From assembly GCA_009760855.2 (NCBI GenBank), contig WPIO01000028.1, positions 4,519,501-4,583,500 of the forward strand: a DNA stretch of 64,000 nucleotides, written 5' to 3'. A model generated the notes under the pieces. It was not told the DNA's origin and did not search any database. It saw only the letters and a program-made list of their open reading frames with translations. Below are positions 44,690-55,881 of the stretch, one piece after another. A program made the translations under genes and the position numbers. Origin of the DNA: Cristatella mucedo. Lineage: Eukaryota > Bryozoa > Phylactolaemata > Cristatellidae. The number at the start of each line of letters is the position of its first letter. The first letter of the stretch is position 1.

Positions 44690-46027
44690 TCTGCCTCTTG
44701 CTAATGTGATTGCCAAGCACAATCTAGGCTTTCACTTCTATGCAGATGACACTCAGCTGTACCTTTGCTTTGATCCCTCCCATCCTTCGAGCACCTCAAA
44801 TTCTCTAAACTCACTAGCTGCATGCATCGATGACATCCGCACATGGATGGCAGCAAATTTTCTAAAACTGAACGATGATAAAACTAACTTACTAGTTATG
44901 GGCAAACCCAGTGTGATCCAGAGATTGGAAAGGCTGACTCTCAAAATTGGCTCTGCCAGCATATCTCCAGTTGAATCAGCTCGAAATCTAGGTGTCATAT
45001 TCCAAAGCGACCTCTCGTTAGACGACCATATCAGCTCCACAGTCAAATCTGCCTATTTTCAGCTTCATAACATTGCTAAAATTCGGGCTTGTTTAGATAA
45101 AGATACCACGTCCAAGTTGGTCCATGCATTCGTGACATCCCGTCTCGACTTCTGCAACTCACTGCTCGCTGGCCTACCAGCATGTGCGATCAGGCGATTG
45201 CAGCTGGTGCAAAACTCTGCAGCTAGGCTTGTCTGTCGTGAGCGTCGCAGTTGCCACATTACTCCACTTCTCGCCGACCTGCACTGGCTACCAGTCAAGC
45301 AACGGATTGACTTCAAGGTTTTGTCGCTCACTTTTAGGTCCCTTCATTCTATGGCTCCAGCCTATCTATCAGATATACTACCCCATCAGGCCAAGCATCG
45401 TACCACCCGCTTTTCGGAATCCAACAGTCTAGAAATACCTCATACAAACCTTAAATCCTTTGGAGACCGTGCATTTAGTTCGTATGCTCCCAAAGCCTGG
45501 AGCTCCCTCCCGACCTGCGTCAGAACATCCCCTGACCTGACCACATTTAAAAGGAACCTAAAAACACACCTATTTAGGACAGCATTTAGCGGGTCCCTGT
45601 GATTCGTCCTTGATGTGCTCGTACAAACCTTAAATCCTTTGGAGACCGTGCATTTAGTTCATATGCTCTTAAAGCCTGGAACTCCCTCCCGACCTGCGTC
45701 AGAACATCCCCTGACCTAACCACATTTAAAAGGAACCTAAAAACACACCTCTTTAGGACAGCATTTAGTGGGTCCCTGTGATTCGTCCTTGATGTGCTTA
45801 CGCGTGCTGACACTGTGCATGCTGCCACTAACCACATTTGCATGTTGACCGTGTGCATGTCACCCCTAACCATGCTATTCATTTCGTTTGTTTTTCAAGC
45901 ATGATTTTACTTACCATTCCATTGCATTTCACTTTACAGCAAATGTAAAGCGCCTAGAGAGAGATATAAGTTCTCTGAGGGCGCTTTATCAAGTGAATTA
46001 TTATTATTATTATTAATATTATTATTA
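44690..46027 (+). mobile_element. LINE (CR1/L2-like), youngest-looking copy
   Basis: One uninterrupted frame of 298 codons (44706-45602) contains FHFYADDTQLYLCFDPS (catalytic YADD), DIRTWMAANFLKLNDDKTNL, RNLGVIFQSDLSLDDHISS, SRLDFCNSLLAGLPACAIRR, HWLPVKQRIDFKVLSLTFRS and FKRNLKTHLFRTAFSGSL. The 3' UTR and (ATT)n tail at 46000-46027 follow. It is 5'-truncated inside the reverse transcriptase. A 179-bp segment is duplicated in tandem at its end. Confidence 0.93.
45441..45798. repeat. Tandem duplication, 179-bp unit, in a LINE
   Basis: 45441-45619 is repeated at 45620-45798, spanning the last 50 or so codons and the stop. The two units differ at only a few positions (CGTATGCTCCC against CATATGCTCTT). 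Confidence 0.9.
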
Positions 46028-46829
46028 AGGTCAGTTTGCCTTCATCCTTGCTTCCTTCTTGCTTTCTCAACTAGCTCCACCACCACCGCGGTGATGCGTC
46101 CGGGAACAATTGCTTTCGTTACGAAGGCCCAAAGTGATCGATGCACCTCCTGGCAGGCCTACGCAAAACATATTTATGGTACAATATTGCATAATTAAAA
46201 ATTAATTGCATTGGGCGCCGTAACAATATCAATACGTCGTATCGTCCAAATCGAAAAGATAAATATCATTGCAAAACTTATGGGACAGTATAGTTTTTTA
46301 AGTTTAACAGCACTTCCATAGTTCCGAGTCTGACCGCATTTTGAGGATAGCGGACTGCGTAAGTCCGTGTAGAGTGTTTGCTGGATACAATTTTATAATT
46401 TTTCTTCCATAATTCAAAGTCCAATGACTTCTTTCAGTTTGCTGGGCCGTCCCGCTGCTACACTGTCCAGCAAAGCCATCCGCCGCCTCTTCTTTGGCAA
46501 TGCTCCAATTATCCACTGTCTAAGCTCATCCGTAGAACACTGCGGTGGTACAACCTACAAGCCGAACGATTAGATGGCCTGATAGGCGACAATTGCTCTA
46601 AAAACGCGGCAACAGCTAATCTGTTTGATCAGCCGCTGTTGGTTTGCTGCAGTCGTCTCAATTCGGCATTCGAATCCTACATTGTACAATTTCTCAAATC
46701 GTAGTCCGAACTGGTTGCGAAATTAATGTCAAAGTTCTCCACGCTCAACGAGTCCGGTAGACTGCGTCTGTCAACAACATTGCGCCCTGTCAAACGGAAC
46801 GTGACTCGCTGATTTGCAGTTAACACATG
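46028..46829. other. Intergenic sequence without a recognised feature
   Basis: About 800 bp between the LINE tail and the hAT-like relic. The relic's N-terminal part may extend into it in decayed form. Confidence 0.35.
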
Positions 46830-47545
46830 TTTGAGCGGTTTGAGCGATTGCTGCCCAATATTTTTGACGATTCGAACCCCGGAGCTGATGACCCAACTGA
46901 TCCCCACAGCCGCGAAAAGAAACGCCAGTTGTCGGCTTAAAGCGGCTTTGGCTGATTTCAAATCTGCTACTCTCGCACTTCAAGCTCACGATGGAATAAT
47001 CGCCGAATCGCATGTCCCGTTCAAGCCGGCGATTGCAGCATTTCCATCACTCGACTTGGAGAAGTACGTGGGAGCTGGTGCAGATAGCACTCACTGTCCT
47101 GCATTTGAGACAGCCACGATCGGAAGAATGGGCGTGAAGGTAAATTGGATTCAGATGAAGCTGCCTCTGATTACTCCCTGCTGAAATCGCAATACGGTGG
47201 TGAATAATTCTGACGCAATGGACATCATTTCCTTTGCCAATCGCACTTTGAAGCGACAGTGTGAGAAACAGGAACCCGCATAAGCTTACGTTGATGCCAA
47301 GTTTCTGCTGCCGACGTCGAATGTTTTTGAACGGTTGTTCTCCCTGAGCAACTAAATATTTCCGCAGAAATGTCGAAGCCTGCCACCGCGAAAGCTAGCA
47401 GCCTTGATTTTCCTCAAGCAAAACAGAGGTCATTAGAATTTGACCCGGTAGCTGTAGTTGTGAATGACAAAGAAACGGAAGAAGAAGAGGAAGGGGAAAC
47501 AGCTGAGAAGGATGGGGGAATAATGAGCCACTGATTTGAGAGATT
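46830..47545 (+). pseudogene. hAT-like transposase relic, C-terminal half
   Basis: The plus strand reads ADFKSATLALQAHD, then FPSLDLEKYVGAGADSTHCP and AFETATIG at 46950-47130. After a stop and frame change it reads YVDAKFLLPTSNVFERLFSL near 47290-47350 and ALIFLKQNR near 47400-47430. LLPTSN.FERLFS is the hAT C-terminal dimerisation motif. At least two stops interrupt it. I saw no delimiting inverted repeats. Confidence 0.7.
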
Positions 47546-48691
47546 AAAGCCAACATTATTTTTGTGATCAGCATTCAACGATAATTTTTATTGAAAATGC
47601 AAATCAATGTATTGTATTTACTTCGATGACAATGATAATATATTCTATTTAATTCTATGAAAAGGATGTTAATTTTTACTGCTTGCAATTGCAATAACAG
47701 CATCTTGTTTTTTTTCTATGAAAATATAAATATATTTACAGTTCGCTTTAAGAATTGACAAAACAACAATAACAGTATTTTTCCATGGCCTGCCTCCGGG
47801 CCAATTCAAACCTTTCCCCAATAGTCTTTATCGCTGGCGCCTCACGATGTGATCACTGCGAGGAGAGCTCGTAGTTTCCCATAAATAGGGACTTTCGTAT
47901 AACGTTGCGGTAATTTCGCAGGTCATCTCCGCCGTGCCTCTGGTAGCGATGAGGAAAGGGCTCAAACGACGGCGCCTACGATTGCCCGTTAGTTCGTGGC
48001 TTTCGTCGGTCTAGGCTACGTCTTGGTCAAGCAGTAGAACTGTGCTCAGCCACTACGTCTTCGTTCGGTCTTCCACCAGTCTTGGACTGCCTCCCCAGTC
48101 TCGGTGACATGTGCACCACAGTCTGGAGACGGATCGTAGCGAAATGGACCGTGTAAACGCGGCCAAGTCCGCTGCTTGAATCAGTTGACCAATCAAAACC
48201 CAGGGTGTTTCTAAAATACCTACAAGCGCAACACTAATGGCATGCGCTCGAGTTTTTGGAGGCGTTCAGGAAAATGCCCTGCCTATGTGTTGCCGCTACG
48301 GCCTCCCCCCCCCACTCCTTCGAAGACGGCGCCGCCCGTCTGTATAGAGAATGCACCCACACATCGTCCATATTGCGCATGATTTAAAAATACATTTTTC
48401 ACGAAAAATTTTCTTTCATTCCTTAAGGAGTCTTCTTCTTCCCATACTCGCTTATGATGGTGGCTGCAGCAGCGAACTCAATTTCCACCGTTGCAGGCCA
48501 CCCGGCTAGCTGGGGGGGGGGGGGGCAGGAAGCCTCTCATCTTATCCAGCCTCCCGCATTTGAGGAGGAATAGTGGGCGGGACTAAATCGGCCGTCAACT
48601 TTCCTGCATCGGCCGCGTGAGCGTCCGTCCTAAGAGCCAAGTCGGCGTCAGAAGGAAGGAAAGCCTTAACGTGTAAACGAGCCGACGCAGC
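47546..48691. promoter_or_regulatory. Upstream flank of the hydrolase gene
   Basis: AT-rich until about 47760, then increasingly GC- and CpG-rich toward the start codon, as in CpG-island promoters. It includes the run of 14 G at 48512-48525. Precise core promoter elements are not evident. Confidence 0.35.
48512..48525 (+). other. Run of 14 G, 166 bp upstream of a start codon
   Basis: Uninterrupted G14 on the plus strand in the CpG-rich flank of the hydrolase gene. It could form an intermolecular or slipped G-quadruplex and is length-unstable. No function is shown. Confidence 0.9.
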
Positions 48692-48856
48692 ATGGGCTGG
48701 AGGCTGACTGTAGCACTCAGCGCTGCGGTGGTCATCTTCATCGCCTGGACGTGCCAGCGGCAGTGGCAGAGCATCAGAATTCCAGCGGCCATAGACGGCG
48801 AGCATGCATGGAAAGTCAAGCTAATTCACTCAGCCTCGGCGAGCGCAAACGCGTTG
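48692..48856 (+). CDS. AADAC/NCEH1-like hydrolase, coding exon 1 (membrane anchor)
   Basis: ATG in a strong context (CAGCATGG). It encodes MGWRLTVALSAAVVIFIAW then TCQRQWQSIRIPAAIDGE, ending SASANAL at donor GTAAGT (48857) in phase 0. A short N-terminal hydrophobic helix followed by a segment with a basic/aromatic pattern is the type II signal anchor of AADAC-family enzymes (human proteins begin MG or MR plus a 20-residue helix, then a PW..M motif). Confidence 0.8.
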
Positions 48857-49589
48857 GTAAGTGCCGTTGCAATCCGGAATGATGCAGCAGCGCGTCGCCC
48901 CTCGCCCTCAGCCGCTGCCATCAAGGCTCATTAGCCGGTCATTCAGCCGCCGCCGAGTCCGACCATTCTGCGCTCCAACGCGACCGAAACGATCTAAGAG
49001 AGCGAATTTTACCCAGCGTGCCTCGCCGGAGCTTGTCTCTTGGCGAGCCTCTTCGGTATCGGGCCAAGTGCCTCCCCCGAGTTGGCTCCGAGGCGCTTAT
49101 GTTTTTCGTAGCACCTTAGATCCGAACCGCGTGAGGTGTCCGCACGAGCACGTGAAGATTCTGATTGGTTGCTGTTTGACCGTAGCGCGTAAGAAATTAC
49201 GTGCCTATAGACATCTAAACGCTTATCGCTGGGGGCTGCTGGGTCTCCCACGCCGGCGGCGGCCTTAGCTACTCCGGCGGCTAGTAACCTGCATGTTAGT
49301 TATGATCGGGCGCACCTATTATCGCTTCTTCATTGTAGTTCAAACGCATTCCTAGATGTTACTGCTGTTGCTAAGATTCGTGAATTATGCATTAAAAAAG
49401 AAAAGGACCCAGGAGCCGCCGCGGATCCATCAGTGCCGCCAGCTTAGACGCCGCTCGTTTGGCGGGAAATGCGAGCTGAGAACCCGCTCGTTTGGTGTTC
49501 CTAGCATTGTCTCGAACCGCTCTGCACGGTCCCCCACAAGTGTCACTGTGAATCTCTCTAACTTTGGGGTCGTCCGGCCTGTTAAAACT
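48857..49589. other. Start of intron 1 of the hydrolase gene
   Basis: GC-rich for about 550 bp. The part after about 49300 may include the 5' region of the following LINE, but no ORF1 or other domain was recognised. Confidence 0.35.
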
Positions 49590-52240
49590 ACGGCGACCCA
49601 ACTTAACTCTTGCCTTTGGAATCCTCGCTCAATGTGCAATAAACCTCAATTAATAAGCGACTTTTTTTCTGAAAATGGGCTCGACCTACTCGCCTTGACT
49701 GAAACTTGGCTAAAATCGGTCAACTCCCCGACAAGTGGAGACGCTACCCCAGACTAGCTTCTCATTCGTTCACACCCCTAGATCAATCAAAACTGGAGGT
49801 GGAGTTGCTATTATCATGCGCTCGAAATTCAACTTCAAGCCATTTGCAGCACCCACGAAGCAGTCTTTTGAATCGATTGTCTTGATTTCACCCGAAAACA
49901 AGCTACCGATAGTGGCAGTAGTCTATCGCCCACCAGGTACCAAATCCTTCTTTATCTCAGATTTCTCCGATCTCATTTCGATTCTGTGTGCAAGAAATCG
50001 ATCCTTCCTTGTTATGATGATTTCAACATTCACTTTGATTACTTATCTGACGCCTTCAACACTGAATTTCGTGCATTGACTGACTCATTGCCTCTTGTGG
50101 CTCATGTGCATGGCCCTACTCACATCAAGGGTCACACACTCGACCAAATTTTCTCATACACCTGCACTTTGTCATAACCAATTATTACCAAATCCTGCTT
50201 ATCTGACCACATGCAGATCCCATTCAGTCTACAATGTGTGCCCTCCTCCACCTCTAAAATCACCTGTAAATTGCGAAACCTCAAGACCCTTGACATCAGT
50301 GTTGTCCAAGCGAGAATATCTGCAACGCCTCTACTGCTCAGTCCCCCTTCCGATCTGTCATCATTGGTAGATAGCTACAACACGACACTAGCTGACATGC
50401 TCGACGAGTTTGCACCTTTGACTAAGCGCACTGTGCGCCCTCGCCCAGACGGCCTATGATTTACCACAAACATTAAACTAGATAGGTCTACTAAGCAAAA
50501 GCTTGAGAAAGCATACAAAGGATCAGGACTGACTGTCTGTCGACGGGCATGCAAGGACTACTGTAGGTCTTACCAATCGATTCTAGCAAAGGCCAAGTCT
50601 AGTTTCTATAAAAAGCATTGTTGAATCACATATGCACAATCCAAAAATGCTGTTGTCGACGATCAACCGCTCCTAGGTTAGCTCCTTACCTGATTATCCC
50701 TGCGATGATCAGGTGCTTATCGCTTCTCTAGCTTATTTGTTCAGAAGATAGACAAGATCAGGTGTCCATCCCTGCGATGTCAGCATTCCACCTATAATGC
50801 TGTCACTCGACTCCTTGCAGCACCTCGATGCATACATTCAAGTAGGTCTATAGTTACCTCGTCCTGAAGTTCATATCCCAATCAAAGAAGACAACTAGTC
50901 CTCTGGACCCTATTATCTACTGTTCTGCTCCTACGTTGCATTGATCTGCTGCTGCCATGCATAACTAACATCATACATACGTCATTAGCCTCAGGTCATG
51001 TCCCGGCATCTTTCAAAAAAGCTGCAGTCAGACCACTACTCAAGAAAGCAGCACTAGACCAAAAGAACTTGAGCAACTACCGCCCAGTCTCCCTTCTACC
51101 ATTCAAATCAAAGACACTGGAACGAGTCGTGGCTGACCAGCTGAACTCATATATTGAAACTTCAAACCTTGCTAGTAAGTTCCAATCTGGCTTTAGAGCT
51201 AATCACTCCACAGAGTCAGCATTTCTTTGGGTGTACAACGACCTACTTTGGAATGCAGACATGGGCAGGGTATATCTGCTTGTTTTTCTCGATCATTCGG
51301 CAGCTTTTGATACTATCGATCGCCAAATCCATCTTGAGCACCTCTCTTCTTGCCTGGGCATCACTGGCTCTGCTCTGCAATGGTTCAGGCTTTATCTCAG
51401 TGGGATACTCCTGAGTACTGATGTGAATGAACAAAGATCATCAGAGGTACCTCTGAAATATGAGGTACCTCAGGGCTCTGTTCTAGGTCCGGTTCTTTTC
51501 ACAGTTTATAATCTCCCTCTTGCCGATGTGATTGCCAAATGCAGTCTATGCTTTCACTTCTATGTGGATGACACCCAGTTGTACCTTTGCCTTGATCCCT
51601 CCCAGCTCTCCAGCCCGTCGAATTCTCTCAATTCCCCTGTTGCATGTATTGATGACATCCGCACATGGATGGCAGCAAATTTTCTTAAATTGAATGATGA
51701 TGCAACTAACTTCATAGTTATGGGAAAACCAAGTGTGATTAAGAAATTGGAAAGGCTAATGCTGATAATCGGCTCTGCCAGCATATCTCGTGTTGAATAT
51801 GCACGAAATCTAGTTGTCATGTTCCAAAGTGACCTTTCGTTAGAACCACATCAGCTCCACAATAGAGTCTGCCTACTTTCAGCTACATGACATTGCTAAA
51901 AATCGGGCTTGTTTAGATAGTGATACCACATCTAAGTTGGTCCATGCATTTAAGACATCCCGTCTTGAATTCTGTAACTCACTGATTGCTGGTCTACCGG
52001 TATTTGCAATCAGGCCTTACGGCTGGTGCAAATCTCTGCAGCTAGGTTTGCCTGTCGTGAGCGTCACAGTTTCCACACCACTTCTCGCCGACCTGCACTG
52101 GCTACCAAGTCAAGCAGCCTGATCGACTTCAAGGTTTTGTCGCTCACTTTTAGGTCCCTTTATTCTATGGCTCCAGCCCATCTCTCAGATCTGCTCCCCC
52201 ACTAGGCTAAGCATAGTACCACCCTGCTTTTTGGAATCTA
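49590..52240 (+). mobile_element. LINE (CR1/L2-like), most complete copy: endonuclease plus RT
   Basis: The only copy with the apurinic-type endonuclease domain: LNSCLWNPRSMCNKPQLISD, GLDLLALTETWL (catalytic ETW), GGGVAIIMRSKF, VAVVYRPPGT and DDFNIHFDYLSDAFNTEF across 49600-50180 in several frames. After a linker, the reverse transcriptase runs 50930-51830 in one long frame: NYRPVSLLPFKSKTLERVVA, FQSGFRANHSTES, PQGSVLGPVLFTVYNLPLAD and FHFYVDDTQLY (V replaces A of FYADD). The C-terminal segment is frame-broken and stops near 52240. It shows the full order of the family but is inactive. Confidence 0.92.
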
Positions 52241-52269
52241 ACTGTTTACATAAATGTTTACTTTTTGGA

Positions 52270-52715
52270 ATCTGTTATAAATCGTAATAATAATAATAAT
52301 AATGCACTTGATAAAGCGCCTTCAGAGAACTTAATCTCTTTCTAGGCGCTTTACATTTGCTGCAAAGTGAAATGCAATTAAATGATAAGTAAAATCATGC
52401 TTGAAAAACAAACACAATGAATGATATGGCTAGGGGTGACATGCACAGGGTCAGCATGCAAATGTGGTTAGTGGCAGCATGCACAGTGTCAGCACGCATA
52501 AGCACATTAAGGACGAATCACAGGGATCCACTAAATGCTGTCCTAAATAGGTGTGTTTTTAAGTCTAAAAAAGTCTTTTAAGTCTTTTAAAGTCTTTTAA
52601 ATCTAAGTTCTTTTTAAATGTGGTCAAGTCAGGGGATGTTCTGACGCAGGTCGGGAGGGAGTTCCAGGCTTTGGGAGCATACGAACTAAATGCACGGTCT
52701 CCAAAGGATTTAATC
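52270..52715 (-). mobile_element. LINE (CR1/L2-like) 3' fragment, left arm of an inverted pair
   Basis: It has an (AAT)n tail at 52287-52302 and then the complement of the whole 3' UTR, up to the last codons of the LINE frame (complement GGTCTCCAAAGGATTTAA) at 52713. A local expansion of AAGTCTTTTA lies at 52563-52606. It abuts a fragment of the same region in opposite orientation. Confidence 0.88.
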
Positions 52716-52721
52716 GTAGAA

Positions 52722-53085
52722 ACCTCAAATCTTTTGGAGACCGTGCATTTAGTTCGTATGCTCTCAAAGCCTGAAACTCACTACAGACTTGCGTCACAAT
52801 ATCCACTGCCTTGACCACATTTAAAAAGAAATTAAAGACGCACTTATTTATGTTAGTATTTAGAGTGTCCTTGTGATTCGTCCTTTATGTGCTTATCTGT
52901 GCTGACACTGTTGCATGCGGCCAGTAACCACACTTGCACGCTGACCTTGTGCATGTCTCCCCTAACCATGTTATTCGTGTTGTTTATCAAGCATGATACC
53001 TCTCAACATTCGACCGTGTTTCTTTGCAGCAAATGTAAAACGCCTAGATCGAGATTGAGTTCTCTGAGGGTGCTTTATCAGCGTA
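52722..53085 (+). mobile_element. LINE (CR1/L2-like) 3' fragment, right arm of an inverted pair
   Basis: Starts AACCTCAAATCTTTTGGAGA at the same internal position where the left arm ends. It continues with the C-terminal codons and 3' UTR, ending GAGGGTGCTTTATCAGCG near 53085 without an (ATT)n tail. Confidence 0.85.
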
Positions 53086-53679
53086 AGCAGACGGTGCCTA
53101 ATATACCTCGCAAATACGCGTCTACGAATGTGGTTCTGATGCCTAATATTTGAAAATTTTCCTATATGGGTGAATCAGTGATCTGTCAATACCTTATGGG
53201 GGTCTTAATTACTTAGTGGCTTGCCCATTCTGCGGAATGCTAGGCCAAATGAATTGTGCCAGACGCAAGCCTGCATTTGGGTCAGCCCGTAAAGCCTTCA
53301 CTAGTGACGCGGCTCGGCAGCCAAAGACATTATTGAATTATGCTTTGACTAGCATCCATTACTTGAGCACAAACGAACGCCATATTTAGCGGCGTGTACT
53401 ACTTCTCCCAAAAAGACGAGCTATGGATGAGGAGGACGTGGATGATGAGGAGGAGGAGAGGAGCACTCGGAAGAGGGAGGAGCATCTCGACTGCCGTGCG
53501 AGCCAAGGAGCCGTCGCGATCGGCAGGTCTTTCGGCCGCATTTTTTCTTATCTCGCCGTTTTGTTAGCTGTCTGCCGAGTTTGTTGTGTAGATTTGCGAT
53601 TCGATTTGATCAGATGTGTGAAAGACGAGAAGGCTCCAGTTTTAGTGTAGTGTGCCACACCAGTACAGTGTCTTGTAAT
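53086..53679. other. Intron sequence with an unassigned acidic reading frame
   Basis: Within intron 1 of the hydrolase gene. A plus-strand frame 53423-53650 starts MDEEDVDDEEEERSTRKREE and later has a hydrophobic stretch, GRIFSYLAVLLAVCRVCC. It has no splice or family support, so I do not call it a gene. Confidence 0.3.
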
Positions 53680-53945
53680 GACGAACCTATTTATCACAGC
53701 ATTAAGTGGGTCCCTGCGATTCGACCTTAATGTGCTTGTGCGTGCTGACACTGTGCATGCTGACACTAACCGTACTTGCATGCTGACCTTGTGCATGTCA
53801 CCCATAATCATGTTATTCCTGTTTATTGAGCATGCTACCACTAACGATTCGATTGTGCTTCCTTTGCAGCAACTGAAAAGCGCCTAGAAAGAGACCGAGT
53901 TCTCTGAGGGTGGTATATCAAAGGTATTATTAATATTATTATTTT
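53680..53945 (+). mobile_element. LINE (CR1/L2-like) 3' fragment
   Basis: Starts in the last codons (LFITAFSGSL equivalent) and contains GCAACTGAAAAGCGCCTAGA and GAGTTCTCTGAGGGTGG. It ends in ATTATTAATATTATTATTTT. Confidence 0.85.
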
Positions 53946-54424
53946 ACCTATCTCTCTAGCCTAGCCGGATTTTTATGAGTTATAACTTAGTATGCTTATG
54001 TCTGGCCCATCGCCGTCAGTGATGCACCATGCCAGTGGGATGTGATACTCTATTCCAAAGAATACCTGGCTCAGCAGCGGCTGCTATATTAGCACTTAAC
54101 ATTCCGAGAGTTGAAATCGCGGTGTCGAAGTATCAGAGCCGTTTCACATCCATACTAAAGAATTACTCGAATCCCATGCGATGGCCTCTATAATAGCTCC
54201 TCTTCGATTGTTTCGGAAAAGCTGCTAATTTTATTAACTTCGGTGAAACGACTCGCTACCTGCCTCACACCATTTGCACTTAACAGTCCAGCAAATGTCT
54301 ATGAAATATAATATAATGAGTTTAATAAGGTACTAGGCGTAATTTTAAATTCAAGTTTTTTGATTAAGCTGCAGAAGCTCATAAGCAAGGCTGCTTTGTA
54401 TTGTCTGCGATGCATTCTGGTGAA

Positions 54425-55380
54425 ACAGCTTGGCGTAACTTGCTAGTTATAGGAAAACCCAGTGTGATTCAGAAATTGGAAAGGCTGATGCTGGAAATTA
54501 GCTTTGCCAGCATATCTCCTGTTGAATCAGCTCGAAATCTAGGTGTCATGTTCCAAAGCGACCTCTCGTTAGACGACAACATCAGGTCCTCAGTCAAATC
54601 TGCCTACTTTCAGCTACATAACATTGCTAAAATTCGGGCTTGACTAGATAAGGATACTACGTCCAAGTTGGTCCATGCATTTGTGACATCCCGTCTTGAC
54701 TTCTGCAACTCACTGCTTACTGGCCTACAGGCATGTACGATCAGGCGATTGCAGCTGGTGTAGAACTCTGCAGCTAGGCTTGTCTGTCGTGAGTGTCGCA
54801 GTTGCCACATCACACCACTTCTCGCCGACCTGCACTGGCTACCAGTCAAGCAACGGATTGACTTCAAGGTTTTGTCGCTCACTTTTACGTCACTTCATTC
54901 TTTGGCTCCAGCCTATCTCTCAGATCTACTCCCCCACCAGGCCAAGCATCGTACCATCTGCTTTTCGGAATCCAACAGTTTACCAACTTCTCGTACAAAC
55001 CTCAAATCCTTTGGAGAACGTGCATTTAGTTCGTATGCTCCCAAAGCCCGGAACTCCCTACCGACCTGCGTCAGAACATCCCCTGACTTGACCACATTTA
55101 AAAAGAACTTAAAGACACACCTATTTAGGACAGCATTTAGTGGTTCCCTGTGATTCGTCCTTGATGTGCTTATGCGTGCTGACACTGCATGCTGCCACTA
55201 ACCACATTTGCATGCTGACCGTGTGCATGTCACCCCTAACCATGTTAATCATGTTGTTAGTTTATCAAGCATGATATTACTCACCATCCAATTGCATTTC
55301 CCTTTGCAGCAAATGTAAAGCGGCAGGAAAGAGATAGAGTTCCCTGAGGGCGCTTTATCAAATGTATTGTTATTATTATT
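54425..55380 (+). mobile_element. LINE (CR1/L2-like), well-preserved 5'-truncated copy
   Basis: Encodes LLVIGKPSVIQKLERLML, ARNLGVMFQSDLSLDD, then (after a stop near 54640) SRLDFCNSLLTGLQACTIRR, HWLPVKQRIDFKVLSLTF, FSSYAPKARNSLPTCVRTS and FKKNLKTHLFRTAFSGSL. The 3' UTR and ATTATTATTA tail follow. Confidence 0.9.
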
Positions 55381-55761
55381 AGAATACGAAACCGTGACTG
55401 GTTCAGGATTTCGAATCTTCTTAGACGAGTTCAGGTAAATACAGGTGAACCTCGATGCTTATGCAAGTTCGCACTAGCTCTTTCTCCAAGTCTCCTGCTG
55501 TAGCCCGATAACATCAAGTCAGCTATAAACTCCTGTATGTAATTAAACCCTAGGCCTTCTTCGACCGATTCCTTGCAAAGTGTGAAGTTAATTTGTTTTT
55601 ATATTTACCAATTGCCGGCATTTGGATTGTGCTCTAGTAGGCTTTTCTCGTGAACTCGCTGCATTTGCGAAAAGGCGTAAACTCATTTATAGCCTAGCAT
55701 TACGATGAGCACAAAAAATAAGGTCAGCTTCAGCAGCATTATAATCGGTCATTTATTTTAG

Positions 55762-55881
55762 ATGTCCATGTCAACTGCAGTTGGCATCCCACCATGGTTT
55801 GTACGACACGTTACCGATGCTTGGAGCAACATCATGATGACCGGATCGCCTTTCAGTCAGGGATCTGACCACCTAATAGAG
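55762..55881 (+). CDS. AADAC/NCEH1-like hydrolase, coding exon 2
   Basis: Acceptor CATTTATTTTAG ends at 55761 and donor GTAATT starts at 55882; phase 0 to phase 0, 120 nt. It encodes MSMSTAVGIPPWFVRHVTD then AWSNIMMTGSPFSQGSDHLI and E. It fills exactly the gap of about 40 residues that AADAC-family proteins have between the membrane anchor and the first beta strand (here VRFERFGGVPVKVY of exon 3). Its own reading frame extends past the donor, so splicing evidence matters. Confidence 0.68.

Noticed and set aside
53423-53650. Acidic frame MDEEDVDDEEEE with a hydrophobic stretch
   Set aside because: Low complexity, no splice partners in phase and no family resemblance.
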